Shown here one piece after another: positions 43,617 to 51,889 of a stretch of DNA of 64,000 nt. Under the pieces are notes generated by a model, which saw only the letters and a list, made by a program, of their open reading frames with translations, ran no database searches and was not told the origin of the DNA. Positions within the stretch are counted from its first letter, which is position 1, and each line of letters starts with the position of its first letter. The DNA comes from Parvibaculaceae bacterium PLY_AMNH_Bact1 (GTDB lineage Bacteria; Pseudomonadota; Alphaproteobacteria; Parvibaculales; Parvibaculaceae): NCBI GenBank assembly GCA_032881465.1, contig CP126168.1, positions 434,001 through 498,000 on the forward strand. Direction: 5' to 3'. Position numbers and translations under genes: made by a program.

Positions 43617-44399
43617 ATGTCTGACGCATCTGTGCGCGAGCCGTTTCGGCTGGCCATTCCAATTCTGTTGATCCTGCTTGTGCCACTCGCCCACTTTACC
43701 GTGGCCGGAGTGAGCTTGCTTGAAACAGGCTGGGTTCTAGTAGGGCTGGGCGGTGCGGCCTTTGCCATTTTCATGATCTTTTCAGGCGTGAGCGTAAGCG
43801 CAGGGGGCGTGCGAGACCCGCTCGCAACCGCAGCATGGCTGTTGCTGATTGCCTATCTCCTGCACCAGTTTGAAGAGCACGGCATCGATCTCTACGGACG
43901 ATCCTACTATTTCATTGAATATGGTAACGCGCAGCTTGCAGCTCGCTATGGGGAAGGCGGTCCACGTCTCACTGATTTGGCGATCTATCGCATCAATACG
44001 CTTGGTGTGTGGGTGCCATTCCTGCTTGCGATCTGGGCTGGGCGGCGATTGCCATGGGTAGGGCTAGCCGCTGCGGGGCTCATGCTAACCAATGGCTTGT
44101 TTCATATACTGATCGCACTGACAAACGGGGAGTACAATCCCGGTCTCGCAACCGCGTTGGTTCTGTTCTTGCCCATCTCGATTGCCTATTTCCGAAATGC
44201 TCGCAGAGAAGCAAATATCGGATTGCTTGCGATTGTTGGTGGCATTGGGTTTGGTGTGGTGGCGCACCTATTGCTCCCAACCATTATAGCTGCTGCGGGC
44301 GTGCCCGATTGGTCGCCACAGCTTCTCGTGACCTTTGGCCTTCTTATTTTCGCACCATTAGTGGCAAACATAATATTCCGTCTGTTTCGACGGACTTAA
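43617..44399 (+). CDS. HXXEE-domain multi-spanning membrane protein
   Basis: 260 aa from the ATG at 43617; an upstream reading starting at 43578 is less likely. It carries an HXXEE motif (LHQFEEHGIDLYG) at about residue 80 among seven or so membrane spans. Such motifs suggest metal-dependent or acidic membrane enzymes of unknown function. The SSS symporter follows 14 bases later and the VOC gene precedes it, so it is part of the MarR-linked operon. Confidence 0.7.
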   Translation: MSDASVREPFRLAIPILLILLVPLAHFTVAGVSLLETGWVLVGLGGAAFAIFMIFSGVSVSAGGVRDPLATAAWLLLIAYLLHQFEEHGIDLYGRSYYFIEYGNAQLAARYGEGGPRLTDLAIYRINTLGVWVPFLLAIWAGRRLPWVGLAAAGLMLTNGLFHILIALTNGEYNPGLATALVLFLPISIAYFRNARREANIGLLAIVGGIGFGVVAHLLLPTIIAAAGVPDWSPQLLVTFGLLIFAPLVANIIFRLFRRT

Positions 44400-44413
44400 G
44401 GTAAGGCACAAAC

Positions 44414-45841
44414 ATGCTGGCTGGCTTCATTCTCTTTCTTACCCTCTTTCTTCTCGTGGGTTTTCTCTCCAGCCGCAGGAGCGATGGGTCTACCGGCGAC
44501 TACTATCTTGCAGGGCGCTCGGTCTCCCCCATGCTTGTCGGCCTGTCTGCTGTTGCGACCAACAATAGCGGCTACATGTTTATCGGCATTATGGGGTTCA
44601 CCTATGTTTCGGGCCTAAGCGTCGTCTGGCTGGGTGTGGGCTTGATCCTGGGGGATTATCTGACGTCCCTGTTTGTGCATCGCCGCCTGCGTGAGGTTTC
44701 GCAGACACGAGATGCGCTCACCTTCTCTGGAGCCCTGGCTACATGGCAGGGCAAGGAAATGAGGTGGCTGCGCATTGCCGCATCGGTGATGACACTCATC
44801 TTCTTAGGCGCCTATGCCGCAGCCCAACTGAGCGCGGGGGGGAAGGCTCTGGAAGTTCTACTCGACTGGCCGGTGGAGTGGGGCGCTGTTATCGCGGCAG
44901 TTATGGTGGCAAGCTACTGCATGGTTGGCGGGTTCCGCGCTTCTATCTGGACAGATGCCGCGCAGTCGACCGTCATGTATGTGGCCATGGTGCTGCTCAT
45001 GGTGGTAGCGCTGGTGTCTTTCGGCGGTGTCGGCGCGTCCTACCAGGCATTGAGCGAAATACCCGGTTACCTCAACTGGTTTGCGGCTGGAGATCTGTTG
45101 GTACCCGGCGCCTTCGGTGCGCTTCTCTTTGTCGTTGGTTGGATGTTCGCCGGCGCATGCGTGATCGGGCAGCCGCACATCATGATCCGTTTCATGGCGC
45201 TGGAAAATGAAAGCAGGATGGGCACAGCACGGGCCTGGTATTATGGCTTCTATGCAAGTTTCTTTGCGATTGCCATCATTGTCGGGCTGATGACGCGTCT
45301 GCATTTGGGCGATATTGGCTCAATGGACCCGGAGCTCGTGCTGCCGGTCATGGCAGTTGATTTGCTCCCGGCATTTCTGGTTGGCCTTATTTTGGCGGGC
45401 ATCTTTGCAGCCACCATGTCGACAGCGGACTCATTACTGTTGAGCTGTGCAGCAACCTTGACCCATGACCTGCTGCCATCCAGCCTTGAGCGCCCGACAC
45501 TGCTGCGCGGTGCAACGGTTGCGATGACAGCCTTTGCCCTCGCCATTGCCTTGTCTGGCAGCCAGAGTGTGTTCTCTCTTGTTATTCTGGCGTGGTCGGT
45601 TTTGGGCGCGAGCTTTGGCCCGCTTCTCATTCTGCTGGCACTGAGACGTCCTGTTGCCGAGTGGCAGGCGATTGCCATGATCATCGCCGGCTGTGCCGCA
45701 GTGCTCATCTGGCGGCACCACGGATTGCAGGGGGCTGTCTTTGAAGGCCTGCCCGGCATGGTCGCCGCTTTCACTACTTACTTTCTCTCCAAACCGTTTG
45801 TCAGTGGTGCTGAGGCAGCAGTACCCACCGCCACCGACTGA
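44414..45841 (+). CDS. Sodium:solute symporter (SSS family)
   Basis: A 475-aa protein with 12-13 hydrophobic spans. The SSS core is seen as FLSSRRSDGSTGDYYLAGRS, LSAVATNNSGYMFIGIMGF (the sodium and substrate helix) and LAGIFAATMSTADSLLLS. Its transport class is proline/pantothenate-like. It closes the operon with HXXEE and ends one base before the convergent TetR stop. Uptake of an organic acid for the neighbouring aromatic catabolism is inferred. Confidence 0.8.
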   Translation: MLAGFILFLTLFLLVGFLSSRRSDGSTGDYYLAGRSVSPMLVGLSAVATNNSGYMFIGIMGFTYVSGLSVVWLGVGLILGDYLTSLFVHRRLREVSQTRDALTFSGALATWQGKEMRWLRIAASVMTLIFLGAYAAAQLSAGGKALEVLLDWPVEWGAVIAAVMVASYCMVGGFRASIWTDAAQSTVMYVAMVLLMVVALVSFGGVGASYQALSEIPGYLNWFAAGDLLVPGAFGALLFVVGWMFAGACVIGQPHIMIRFMALENESRMGTARAWYYGFYASFFAIAIIVGLMTRLHLGDIGSMDPELVLPVMAVDLLPAFLVGLILAGIFAATMSTADSLLLSCAATLTHDLLPSSLERPTLLRGATVAMTAFALAIALSGSQSVFSLVILAWSVLGASFGPLLILLALRRPVAEWQAIAMIIAGCAAVLIWRHHGLQGAVFEGLPGMVAAFTTYFLSKPFVSGAEAAVPTATD

Positions 45842-46453
45842 TCAGTCTGAGAACAGAAGGGCGTCAATCAGCGCCTTGGCAGAGGTGATAGATGCTTCAG
45901 ATGTGGCGCTTTCGCCGCTCAGCGCTTCATATTCGCGGGCGAGCGTTGCGAGCGTGCCCGCAATCCCGATGGCACCATAGTAGAGCTGCGCGGGGCTTCC
46001 CTGACGAATGCGACCGTCAGCTTGGCCTGTGCGAATGCGCGAACTGACAGACGCGAAATTGCCTTTCAAATAGGTGTCGAGCAACCATGATAGACGGTCG
46101 CTGCTCATGCGACCTTCTATCGTCATGATCCGATGCAACTCGGGATGTTCAGCGCAGAAGGTGACAAAGGCGTGCAAGTCAGCACGCAAAGTTTCAACCG
46201 GGTCGTCACTGGATGCGCAATGCTCAGCTGCATGTGCGGCGGCGATTGCAAATAGATCTTCCATTACGGCCTTCCAGAGACCGTCCTTATTTTTGAAGTG
46301 ATAAACAATGAGCGAATGATTGATCCCGGCTTCCGTCGCGATGCGCCGGGTCGATGTGCCTTCAAACCCGACAGATGAAAAGTGCTGGCAGGCAACATCA
46401 AGGATGCCACGCTTCGTCGCTTCTGATCGATTGGGGGACGCTCGGACCATCAT
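45842..46453 (-). CDS. TetR-family regulator of the monooxygenase pair
   Basis: About 203 aa from an ATG at 46453 (or 46450, which has GGAG 6 bases upstream). Longer starts at 46486 or 46504 would cover the operator. The TetR helix-turn-helix is GTSTRRIATEAGINHSLIVYHF, with helical effector domain after residue 75. It diverges from the FAD monooxygenase operon. Two TTGACCAnnTGGTCAA palindromes lie in the promoter. Confidence 0.85.
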   Translation of the reverse strand: MMVRASPNRSEATKRGILDVACQHFSSVGFEGTSTRRIATEAGINHSLIVYHFKNKDGLWKAVMEDLFAIAAAHAAEHCASSDDPVETLRADLHAFVTFCAEHPELHRIMTIEGRMSSDRLSWLLDTYLKGNFASVSSRIRTGQADGRIRQGSPAQLYYGAIGIAGTLATLAREYEALSGESATSEASITSAKALIDALLFSD

Positions 46454-46488
46454 CTTCTCCGCAGTAATCCTTATCTTTTTGCACATAT

Positions 46489-46504
46489 TTGACCATATGG
46501 TCAA
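46489..46504. promoter_or_regulatory. TetR operator candidate 1
   Basis: The 16-bp perfect palindrome TTGACCATATGGTCAA lies in the divergent promoter between the TetR and monooxygenase genes. Confidence 0.7.
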
Positions 46505-46517
46505 ACTCCATTACAAA

Positions 46518-46533
46518 TTGACCAACTGGTCAA
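46518..46533. promoter_or_regulatory. TetR operator candidate 2
   Basis: TTGACCAACTGGTCAA has 7-bp perfect arms and is nearly identical to operator 1, 29 bases downstream. It lies 24 bases before the monooxygenase start, so occupancy would block transcription. Confidence 0.7.
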
Positions 46534-46557
46534 ATTTAGCCTTGGGAGAAGAGGTGC

Positions 46558-48150
46558 ATGAAACAAATTCCAGTCCTGATATCAGGCGGCGGCCCGGTGG
46601 GCATGATGCTGGCGCGCGAACTGAGCACGCGGGGAATCCCCTGCATGGTGGTAGAGCGAAACAAATCCACGACCAGGCATCCCAAGATGGACATCACCAA
46701 CGGCCGCACCATGGAGCACTTTCGGCGCTTGGGGATGATTAACAGAATGAGGGACGCAGCCGTTCCCACCTCCCACGTCTTCGATGTATCTTGGGTTACT
46801 GATCTCTCAGGACATGAGCTGGCGCGCTTTTCCTATCCGAACGTGGATGAGGCCCATGACATCATTCGCTATGTAAATGATGGATCACTCCCGTTGGAAC
46901 CGGACATGCGTGTTTCCCAGGTGGTTCTGGAGCCTGTCTTGAAGAGCTTTCTTGATGAAGACCCGTTGGTGGATGTCCGTTTCGGATGGGCATTTGTCTC
47001 CTTTGTAGAAGATGCAGACGGCGTGGCAGTCACACTGCGGAATTCCGAAACGGAGGAAGAAGAGCAGATCCAGTGTCAGTACCTGGCCGGGTGCGATGGT
47101 GGCAACTCCAAGGTCCGGAAACAGTTGGGTATTGGTCTTGCCGGAACACCAGATGTTGCAAACATGTACATGGTGCACTTCCGCTCAGAGGCATTGGATG
47201 TGCTACAGCGCTGGGGTGTGGCCTGGCACTACCAGTCCGATAAAGGCACACTCATCGCTCAAAACGACAAAGACATCTGGACGCTTCACGTGCCGCTGCC
47301 AGGTGATGCGAATGCCGAAGGCATTGAGCCTGAGGAGCTTGTTCGTGACTTTGCCGGAACGGATTTTGAATTCGACGTGCTGGTTCACAATGCCTGGGCG
47401 CCTCAGCTCTTGTTGGCCGATAGCTATAGCCAGGGGCGTGTTTTTCTCGCTGGCGATGCGGCCCACCAATATGTACCCACAGGCGGTTATGGCATGAACA
47501 CAGGTATGGGCGACGCAGTTGATCTAGGCTGGAAGCTCGCGGCGACGTTGCAAGGATGGGGTGGCGACAGACTGCTTGCATCTTACGAAGTTGAACGTCG
47601 CCATGTAGGCGAGCGAAACCGGCAAGGGTCTGAGCGTCACGTGGGTGTGCGGTTCGAAATCGCCATGGCTTACCTGGATGGTGTCGACGATGACACATCG
47701 AGGAAAGCGACGGGCGCAAAAATCCTGGAGCTTGGCAATGCGGAAAATGAAGCGCTGGGCGTTGAAATCGGATACCGGTATGACGCCTCGCCCATCATTA
47801 GCCAGGAACCGGGGACTGCCCCTGCATACGATCTCATAAACTACATACCCACAACCTGGCCGGGAGGGAGACTGCCGAGTGTGTTCCTGGAAGACGGGTG
47901 TGCCGTCTTTGACCTGCTGGGTGCGGGATACACGCTCCTCTCTTTTGGTGAGGCTGATTTGTCTGGATGGGAAAATACGGCATCAAAAAAACAGATCCCG
48001 CTTGATCTTCTGCAACTCAATGAGCCTGCAATTCGGGCAATCTATGAGCGTGACTATCTACTCGTTCGACCGGATCAACATGTATGCTGGCGAGGAAATG
48101 AGCTGCCGGATGATCCCGGGAAGATACTAGACAAGGTGACAGGACACTAA
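46558..48150 (+). CDS. FAD-dependent aromatic monooxygenase (PheA/TfdB/MhpA type)
   Basis: A 530-aa class A flavoprotein monooxygenase. The N-terminal FAD dinucleotide fold is VLISGGGPVGMMLARELS (GxGxxG). The second FAD motif reads GRVFLAGDAAHQYVPTGG and the C-terminal thioredoxin-like domain (~400-530) is that of phenol-hydroxylase-like enzymes. It hydroxylates a phenolic or aromatic ring using NAD(P)H and oxygen. The salicylate-type enzyme follows by 2 bases. The TetR pair of operators controls it. Substrate not assignable. Confidence 0.85.
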   Translation: MKQIPVLISGGGPVGMMLARELSTRGIPCMVVERNKSTTRHPKMDITNGRTMEHFRRLGMINRMRDAAVPTSHVFDVSWVTDLSGHELARFSYPNVDEAHDIIRYVNDGSLPLEPDMRVSQVVLEPVLKSFLDEDPLVDVRFGWAFVSFVEDADGVAVTLRNSETEEEEQIQCQYLAGCDGGNSKVRKQLGIGLAGTPDVANMYMVHFRSEALDVLQRWGVAWHYQSDKGTLIAQNDKDIWTLHVPLPGDANAEGIEPEELVRDFAGTDFEFDVLVHNAWAPQLLLADSYSQGRVFLAGDAAHQYVPTGGYGMNTGMGDAVDLGWKLAATLQGWGGDRLLASYEVERRHVGERNRQGSERHVGVRFEIAMAYLDGVDDDTSRKATGAKILELGNAENEALGVEIGYRYDASPIISQEPGTAPAYDLINYIPTTWPGGRLPSVFLEDGCAVFDLLGAGYTLLSFGEADLSGWENTASKKQIPLDLLQLNEPAIRAIYERDYLLVRPDQHVCWRGNELPDDPGKILDKVTGH

Positions 48151-48152
48151 AC

Positions 48153-49355
48153 ATGTCAGAGCCAACAGATATCCTGATTGCTGGAGCCGGAATTGGGGGG
48201 CTGACGGCAGGGCTTGCTTGCGCCCAACAGGGCATGAAGGTCGCTGTCATCGAACGTGCATCGGAATTGGGCGAGGTGGGCGCCGGGCTTCAAATCGCTG
48301 CTAACGGCACACACGTCCTTGAGCAGCTGGGACTTGGAAGAGAGCTGGAGAATATTGGGTTCCGGCCGGAAGCAGCAACCCTGCGCTTAGGGCAGTTGGG
48401 TCGAACGATCTTCTCAAACCCTCTAGGGGCGGTGGCGCGCGAGCGCTATGGTGCCTGGTACTATCATGTCCATCGCGCGGACCTGCACCGGATATTGGCA
48501 GAGGCTGCCGACGCCGACCCCAACATCAATCTGCAATTGGGTAAGGCAGTCGCGGGGTTTGTGGAGAACGCGGGATCGGTGTCGGCGGCTTTGTCGGATG
48601 GAACCTCAGTGAACGCCGCCGCGCTTATCGGCGCAGACGGCATCCACTCGAGCGTCCGTGAAGGCTTGTTTGGCAAAGACGCTCCGCGTTTTACCGGGAA
48701 TGTAGCCTGGCGCCTTCTTGTGCCGACCGAAAGCCTCCCCTCCGACCTCATTCCCCCTCATGCCACCGTGTGGACCGGGCCGAAAGGTCATGCCGTGACC
48801 TATTATGTGCGCGGCGGTGAACTGGTGAACTTCGTCGGCGTTATCGAGCGGGAAGACTGGCAGGTAGAAGGCTGGCTCGAGAGTGGTGATATCAGCGAGC
48901 TAAAACAGGACTTCGCACCCTGGTGTTCAACCATACATCAATTGATTGATGCGGCCGATGCAACCACCTGCTTTAAGTGGGCGCTGTTTGATCGCGATCC
49001 CCTGCCGTCTTGGTCGAAAGGTCGGGTGACCCTGCTGGGGGACGCCTGCCATCCCATGCTCCCTTTTATGGCTCAGGGTGCTTGTATGGCGATTGAAGAT
49101 GCCTGGGTGCTTGCGGCGGAGCTGAGGAAGACAAACGACCCCGCTCAAGCCTTCCTTACCTATGAAGAGCTGCGCAAAAAGAGAACGGCCCGTGTGCAGA
49201 TGGCAGCAAGGGCAAATGCAAAGCGCTTTCATAAAGGAGATCCGGTGGGCCAGCTCGCAACCTATGGTCCCATGTGGCTCGCAGCACAGGTGAAACCAGA
49301 CGTGCTCAACAAGCCCTTTGATTGGATTTATGGGGCGAATGTCACCCAAATCTAG
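48153..49355 (+). CDS. FAD-dependent monooxygenase (salicylate-hydroxylase-like)
   Basis: A 400-aa flavoprotein monooxygenase. The FAD fold is ILIAGAGIGGLTAGLACAQ and the second motif is GRVTLLGDACHPMLPFMAQG, the classical salicylate/6-hydroxynicotinate-type ring hydroxylase. It starts 2 bases after the previous gene, so it shares its TetR-controlled promoter. Together they could hydroxylate an aromatic ring in two steps. Its stop overlaps the convergent copB stop by 4 bases. Confidence 0.85.
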   Translation: MSEPTDILIAGAGIGGLTAGLACAQQGMKVAVIERASELGEVGAGLQIAANGTHVLEQLGLGRELENIGFRPEAATLRLGQLGRTIFSNPLGAVARERYGAWYYHVHRADLHRILAEAADADPNINLQLGKAVAGFVENAGSVSAALSDGTSVNAAALIGADGIHSSVREGLFGKDAPRFTGNVAWRLLVPTESLPSDLIPPHATVWTGPKGHAVTYYVRGGELVNFVGVIEREDWQVEGWLESGDISELKQDFAPWCSTIHQLIDAADATTCFKWALFDRDPLPSWSKGRVTLLGDACHPMLPFMAQGACMAIEDAWVLAAELRKTNDPAQAFLTYEELRKKRTARVQMAARANAKRFHKGDPVGQLATYGPMWLAAQVKPDVLNKPFDWIYGANVTQI

Positions 49356-50050
49356 TTGAACCAGAAATGAAGCCCTGCTCTGAGCGTCAGGGCGTCTTCC
49401 GCCTCTCCATCCTGCCGCAGAAGACTGCGTGTGCCGCCAAGGCCGGTCTCATAGTTCAGCTCTATATAAGGCGCGATCTCACGTTTAACTTCATAGGCCA
49501 GTTGCAGGCCTGTTTCGAGTGTTGCCAGACCCTGCGCCCGGTGACGCTCATCGATATCCTGAAAAAACAGATCAGTTTCTACAAATGGTGTCAGACGCAT
49601 GCGTTGGGTGAGGTGAATATCCAGGTCCCCTTCCAATCGAAGGTGGGCGTCGCCGTCCTCACTCAAGAAGAGCGCGATGTCTGTCTCAATGAATTGGGGG
49701 GCTAGCCCGTGGACTCCGACAACACCATAGACAAGCGACGTGGGTTGTGCGTCAAAGCGGATGCCGGCCTGCGCATTCCAGAAGGCGTCAAGCATCTGAG
49801 AGATAAGTAGTTGAAACTCAGCATTTTCAAGCTTCCCATCATCCCATTCGCCTTCGCTTTTTAACCAGACTTTGTGTGTGTCGCCGCCATACCACGCCTC
49901 TGCGTCCCAGGTCACCAGCCGGTCCGCTTCCCCCCAGTTGCTGGCATCAATATCGGCTTCCACATGTTTGAATAGCCTGTCCATATCGGCAGCTGTCCCC
50001 GGTGTCGCAGGAAGGCAAAAGAGAAGGGTGCATAAAATCCGACAGTTCAT
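49352..50050 (-). CDS. copB: Copper resistance outer-membrane protein CopB
   Basis: 232 aa from the ATG at 50050, which overlaps the copA stop (50047) by 4 bases. A signal peptide (residues 1-20, ending GTAA-DMDR) precedes an antiparallel beta-barrel: repeated aromatic strands VWLKSEGEW, LEGDLDIHLTQ and so on, ending in Phe-Asn. It lacks the usual long Met/His-rich N-terminus and is short for CopB (about 300). It should sit in the outer membrane and work with the multicopper oxidase. Confidence 0.8.
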   Translation of the reverse strand: MNCRILCTLLFCLPATPGTAADMDRLFKHVEADIDASNWGEADRLVTWDAEAWYGGDTHKVWLKSEGEWDDGKLENAEFQLLISQMLDAFWNAQAGIRFDAQPTSLVYGVVGVHGLAPQFIETDIALFLSEDGDAHLRLEGDLDIHLTQRMRLTPFVETDLFFQDIDERHRAQGLATLETGLQLAYEVKREIAPYIELNYETGLGGTRSLLRQDGEAEDALTLRAGLHFWFN

Positions 50051-51738
50051 AGGCTGAGCTCCGCATTTACGCGTGATACAACCATTTTCGACATCATGCC
50101 CGACGCCATGTGATAGAGCAGGTGGCAATGGAAAGCCCATTCACCAGCCTCATCGGCGGTAAACGTGACCGAGTAGCGTCGCCCGGGGCCAACATTGACA
50201 ATATGCTTGCGGGGACGTGTCTCCGGCGGCTGCCCGTTCTCCAGCTCCACAAACATGCCATGAAGATGCATGGGGTGGTTCATCATCGTTTCGTTGACAT
50301 AAGTGATGCGAACCCGCTGGCCATATTCCAGATAGATGGGCGTGGCTTCAGAAAATTTGTCGCCATTGAGCGTCCAGATGTAGCGTTCCATGTTGCCCCC
50401 AAGCGTCATGGTAAGTTCCTCATCTGGCTCACGCAGATCGTCATTTGGGATAAGCGCTACAAGGTCCTGGTAGGTAAGGACCCGGGCACCTTCCGGCGCA
50501 TAGACCGGTGGCACATGCTCGTTATCGCGGGTAACGACTGGCGCAGCCATCGCCATAGGCATGGCGTGTCCCATGGCCGCATGGTCCATCATCGAATGGT
50601 CCGTCTTGGGCGTGCTTTCACTCGCACCACTGTGAGTTTGCCCGTGATCCATACGCCCATGGTCGCCGCCCATATCATCCATCGACAAAAGGCTGCGAGA
50701 TCGGGACGCGGGTAAATCCATTCGCTCATTTTGATCCCCACCCAGTTGACCGATGGCAAAGCCGGATCGGTCCATTGCCTCAGCGATGATTTGATGAGAG
50801 GTGTCGTCTTGAGGTTCAACGATCACGTCATAGGTCTCCGCGACAGCAATGCGAAATTCGTCAACAGGCACGGGAACAACGGCCTGACCATCAGCCTCAA
50901 CGACTGTCATTTTGAGACCGGGAATCCGCACATCGAAATAGCTCATAGCGCCAGCATTGATAAAGCGAAGCCGCACGCATTCACCCGGCTTCATCTCGCC
51001 AAACCAGGGCTGATCCGTGGTCAGCCCATTTAGCAAAAACGTATACCCGCTGACATCTGACAAGTCGGTGGGGGTCATGCGCATATTGCCCCAGGCGAGT
51101 CGCTCATTGGCGGCAGCGCTCAGACCTTCGTCAGAAACAAAATCAAAAAAGTCACCAACTGTGCGTTGCGCATAGTTGTAATAGTCGCTCATCGATTTGA
51201 GGTTGGCGTGGACATCGGCAGGGTCTGTATCGAGCCAGTCTGACAAAACAATCGTGTGCTCGCGGTCAAAAGGCGCCGGCTCGGCTCCGCGTGGTTCAAT
51301 AATGAGGGACCCGTAGACACCCTGCTGTTCCTGATAGGCGGAATGGGAGTGGTACCAGTAGGTGCCGGTCTGGCGGATGGGAAAGCGATAGGTGAAGGTT
51401 TCACCCGGAGAGATTCCCTTAAAGCTAACACCAGGAACGCCGTCCATCTCCGGCGGAACCAATAGCCCGTGCCAATGAATGGATGACATAACATCCAGGT
51501 TGTTGGTGACGTGAATCACAGCGTCATCACCATCCCTGAACCGAAGAGCCGGGCCAGGCACCTGCCCATTCACCGCCAGCGCACGCGCCAGCTTGCCGGT
51601 GAAGTTGACGTCAATCTCGTCGATTGAAAGGGCGTATTCCTTAGTCCGGCCATTGGAAAGTAAATTCTCCCCCGCGAAGCTCGGGCGCGCGGTAGACAGA
51701 GCGGCCATACTAGCGAGGAATTGACGACGACCAATCAT
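50047..51738 (-). CDS. copA: Periplasmic multicopper oxidase CopA
   Basis: 563 aa with a Tat signal (MIGRRQFLASMAAL; twin Arg). Copper ligands are visible in HWHGLLVP, WYHSHSAYQEQQG, HPMHLHGMF and HCHLLYHMASGMM. A Met/His-rich loop at about 340-395 (HSGASESTPKTDHSMMDHA) is typical of CopA/PcoA. It oxidises Cu(I) to the less toxic Cu(II) in the periplasm. It is the first gene of copA-copB; the CueR-type promoter at 51774-51804 lies upstream. Confidence 0.9.
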   Translation of the reverse strand: MIGRRQFLASMAALSTARPSFAGENLLSNGRTKEYALSIDEIDVNFTGKLARALAVNGQVPGPALRFRDGDDAVIHVTNNLDVMSSIHWHGLLVPPEMDGVPGVSFKGISPGETFTYRFPIRQTGTYWYHSHSAYQEQQGVYGSLIIEPRGAEPAPFDREHTIVLSDWLDTDPADVHANLKSMSDYYNYAQRTVGDFFDFVSDEGLSAAANERLAWGNMRMTPTDLSDVSGYTFLLNGLTTDQPWFGEMKPGECVRLRFINAGAMSYFDVRIPGLKMTVVEADGQAVVPVPVDEFRIAVAETYDVIVEPQDDTSHQIIAEAMDRSGFAIGQLGGDQNERMDLPASRSRSLLSMDDMGGDHGRMDHGQTHSGASESTPKTDHSMMDHAAMGHAMPMAMAAPVVTRDNEHVPPVYAPEGARVLTYQDLVALIPNDDLREPDEELTMTLGGNMERYIWTLNGDKFSEATPIYLEYGQRVRITYVNETMMNHPMHLHGMFVELENGQPPETRPRKHIVNVGPGRRYSVTFTADEAGEWAFHCHLLYHMASGMMSKMVVSRVNAELSL

Positions 51739-51773
51739 GAGAGCTCCGATACGGGTCAGCAGGGCAGAGGATC

Positions 51774-51804
51774 ATCTTGAGGCTTCCCCTTAGGGGAAGG
51801 TCAA
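51774..51804 (-). promoter_or_regulatory. CueR/MerR-type promoter for copA-copB
   Basis: On the minus strand TTGACC and CAAGAT are separated by 19 bases, and the spacer begins with the dyad TTCCCCTAAGGGGAA. A 19-bp spacer with a GC-rich dyad is diagnostic for MerR-class activators. Confidence 0.75.
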
Positions 51805-51826
51805 GAACGAGGTGGCCAGAAAACGC

Positions 51827-51857
51827 TTGAGCTTGCCCTAAGGGGAAGGTGGAGAAT
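51827..51857 (+). promoter_or_regulatory. CueR/MerR-type promoter for the Cu-ATPase
   Basis: TTGAGC and GAGAAT are separated by 19 bases with the dyad-like TTGCCCTAAGGGGAA in the spacer. It mirrors the minus-strand promoter. The ATG at 51856 lies in the -10 element, so the short frame starting there is unlikely to be translated. Confidence 0.7.
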
Positions 51858-51889
51858 GTCAGAAGTCAAATCACCTGGTGCCACTTCTA

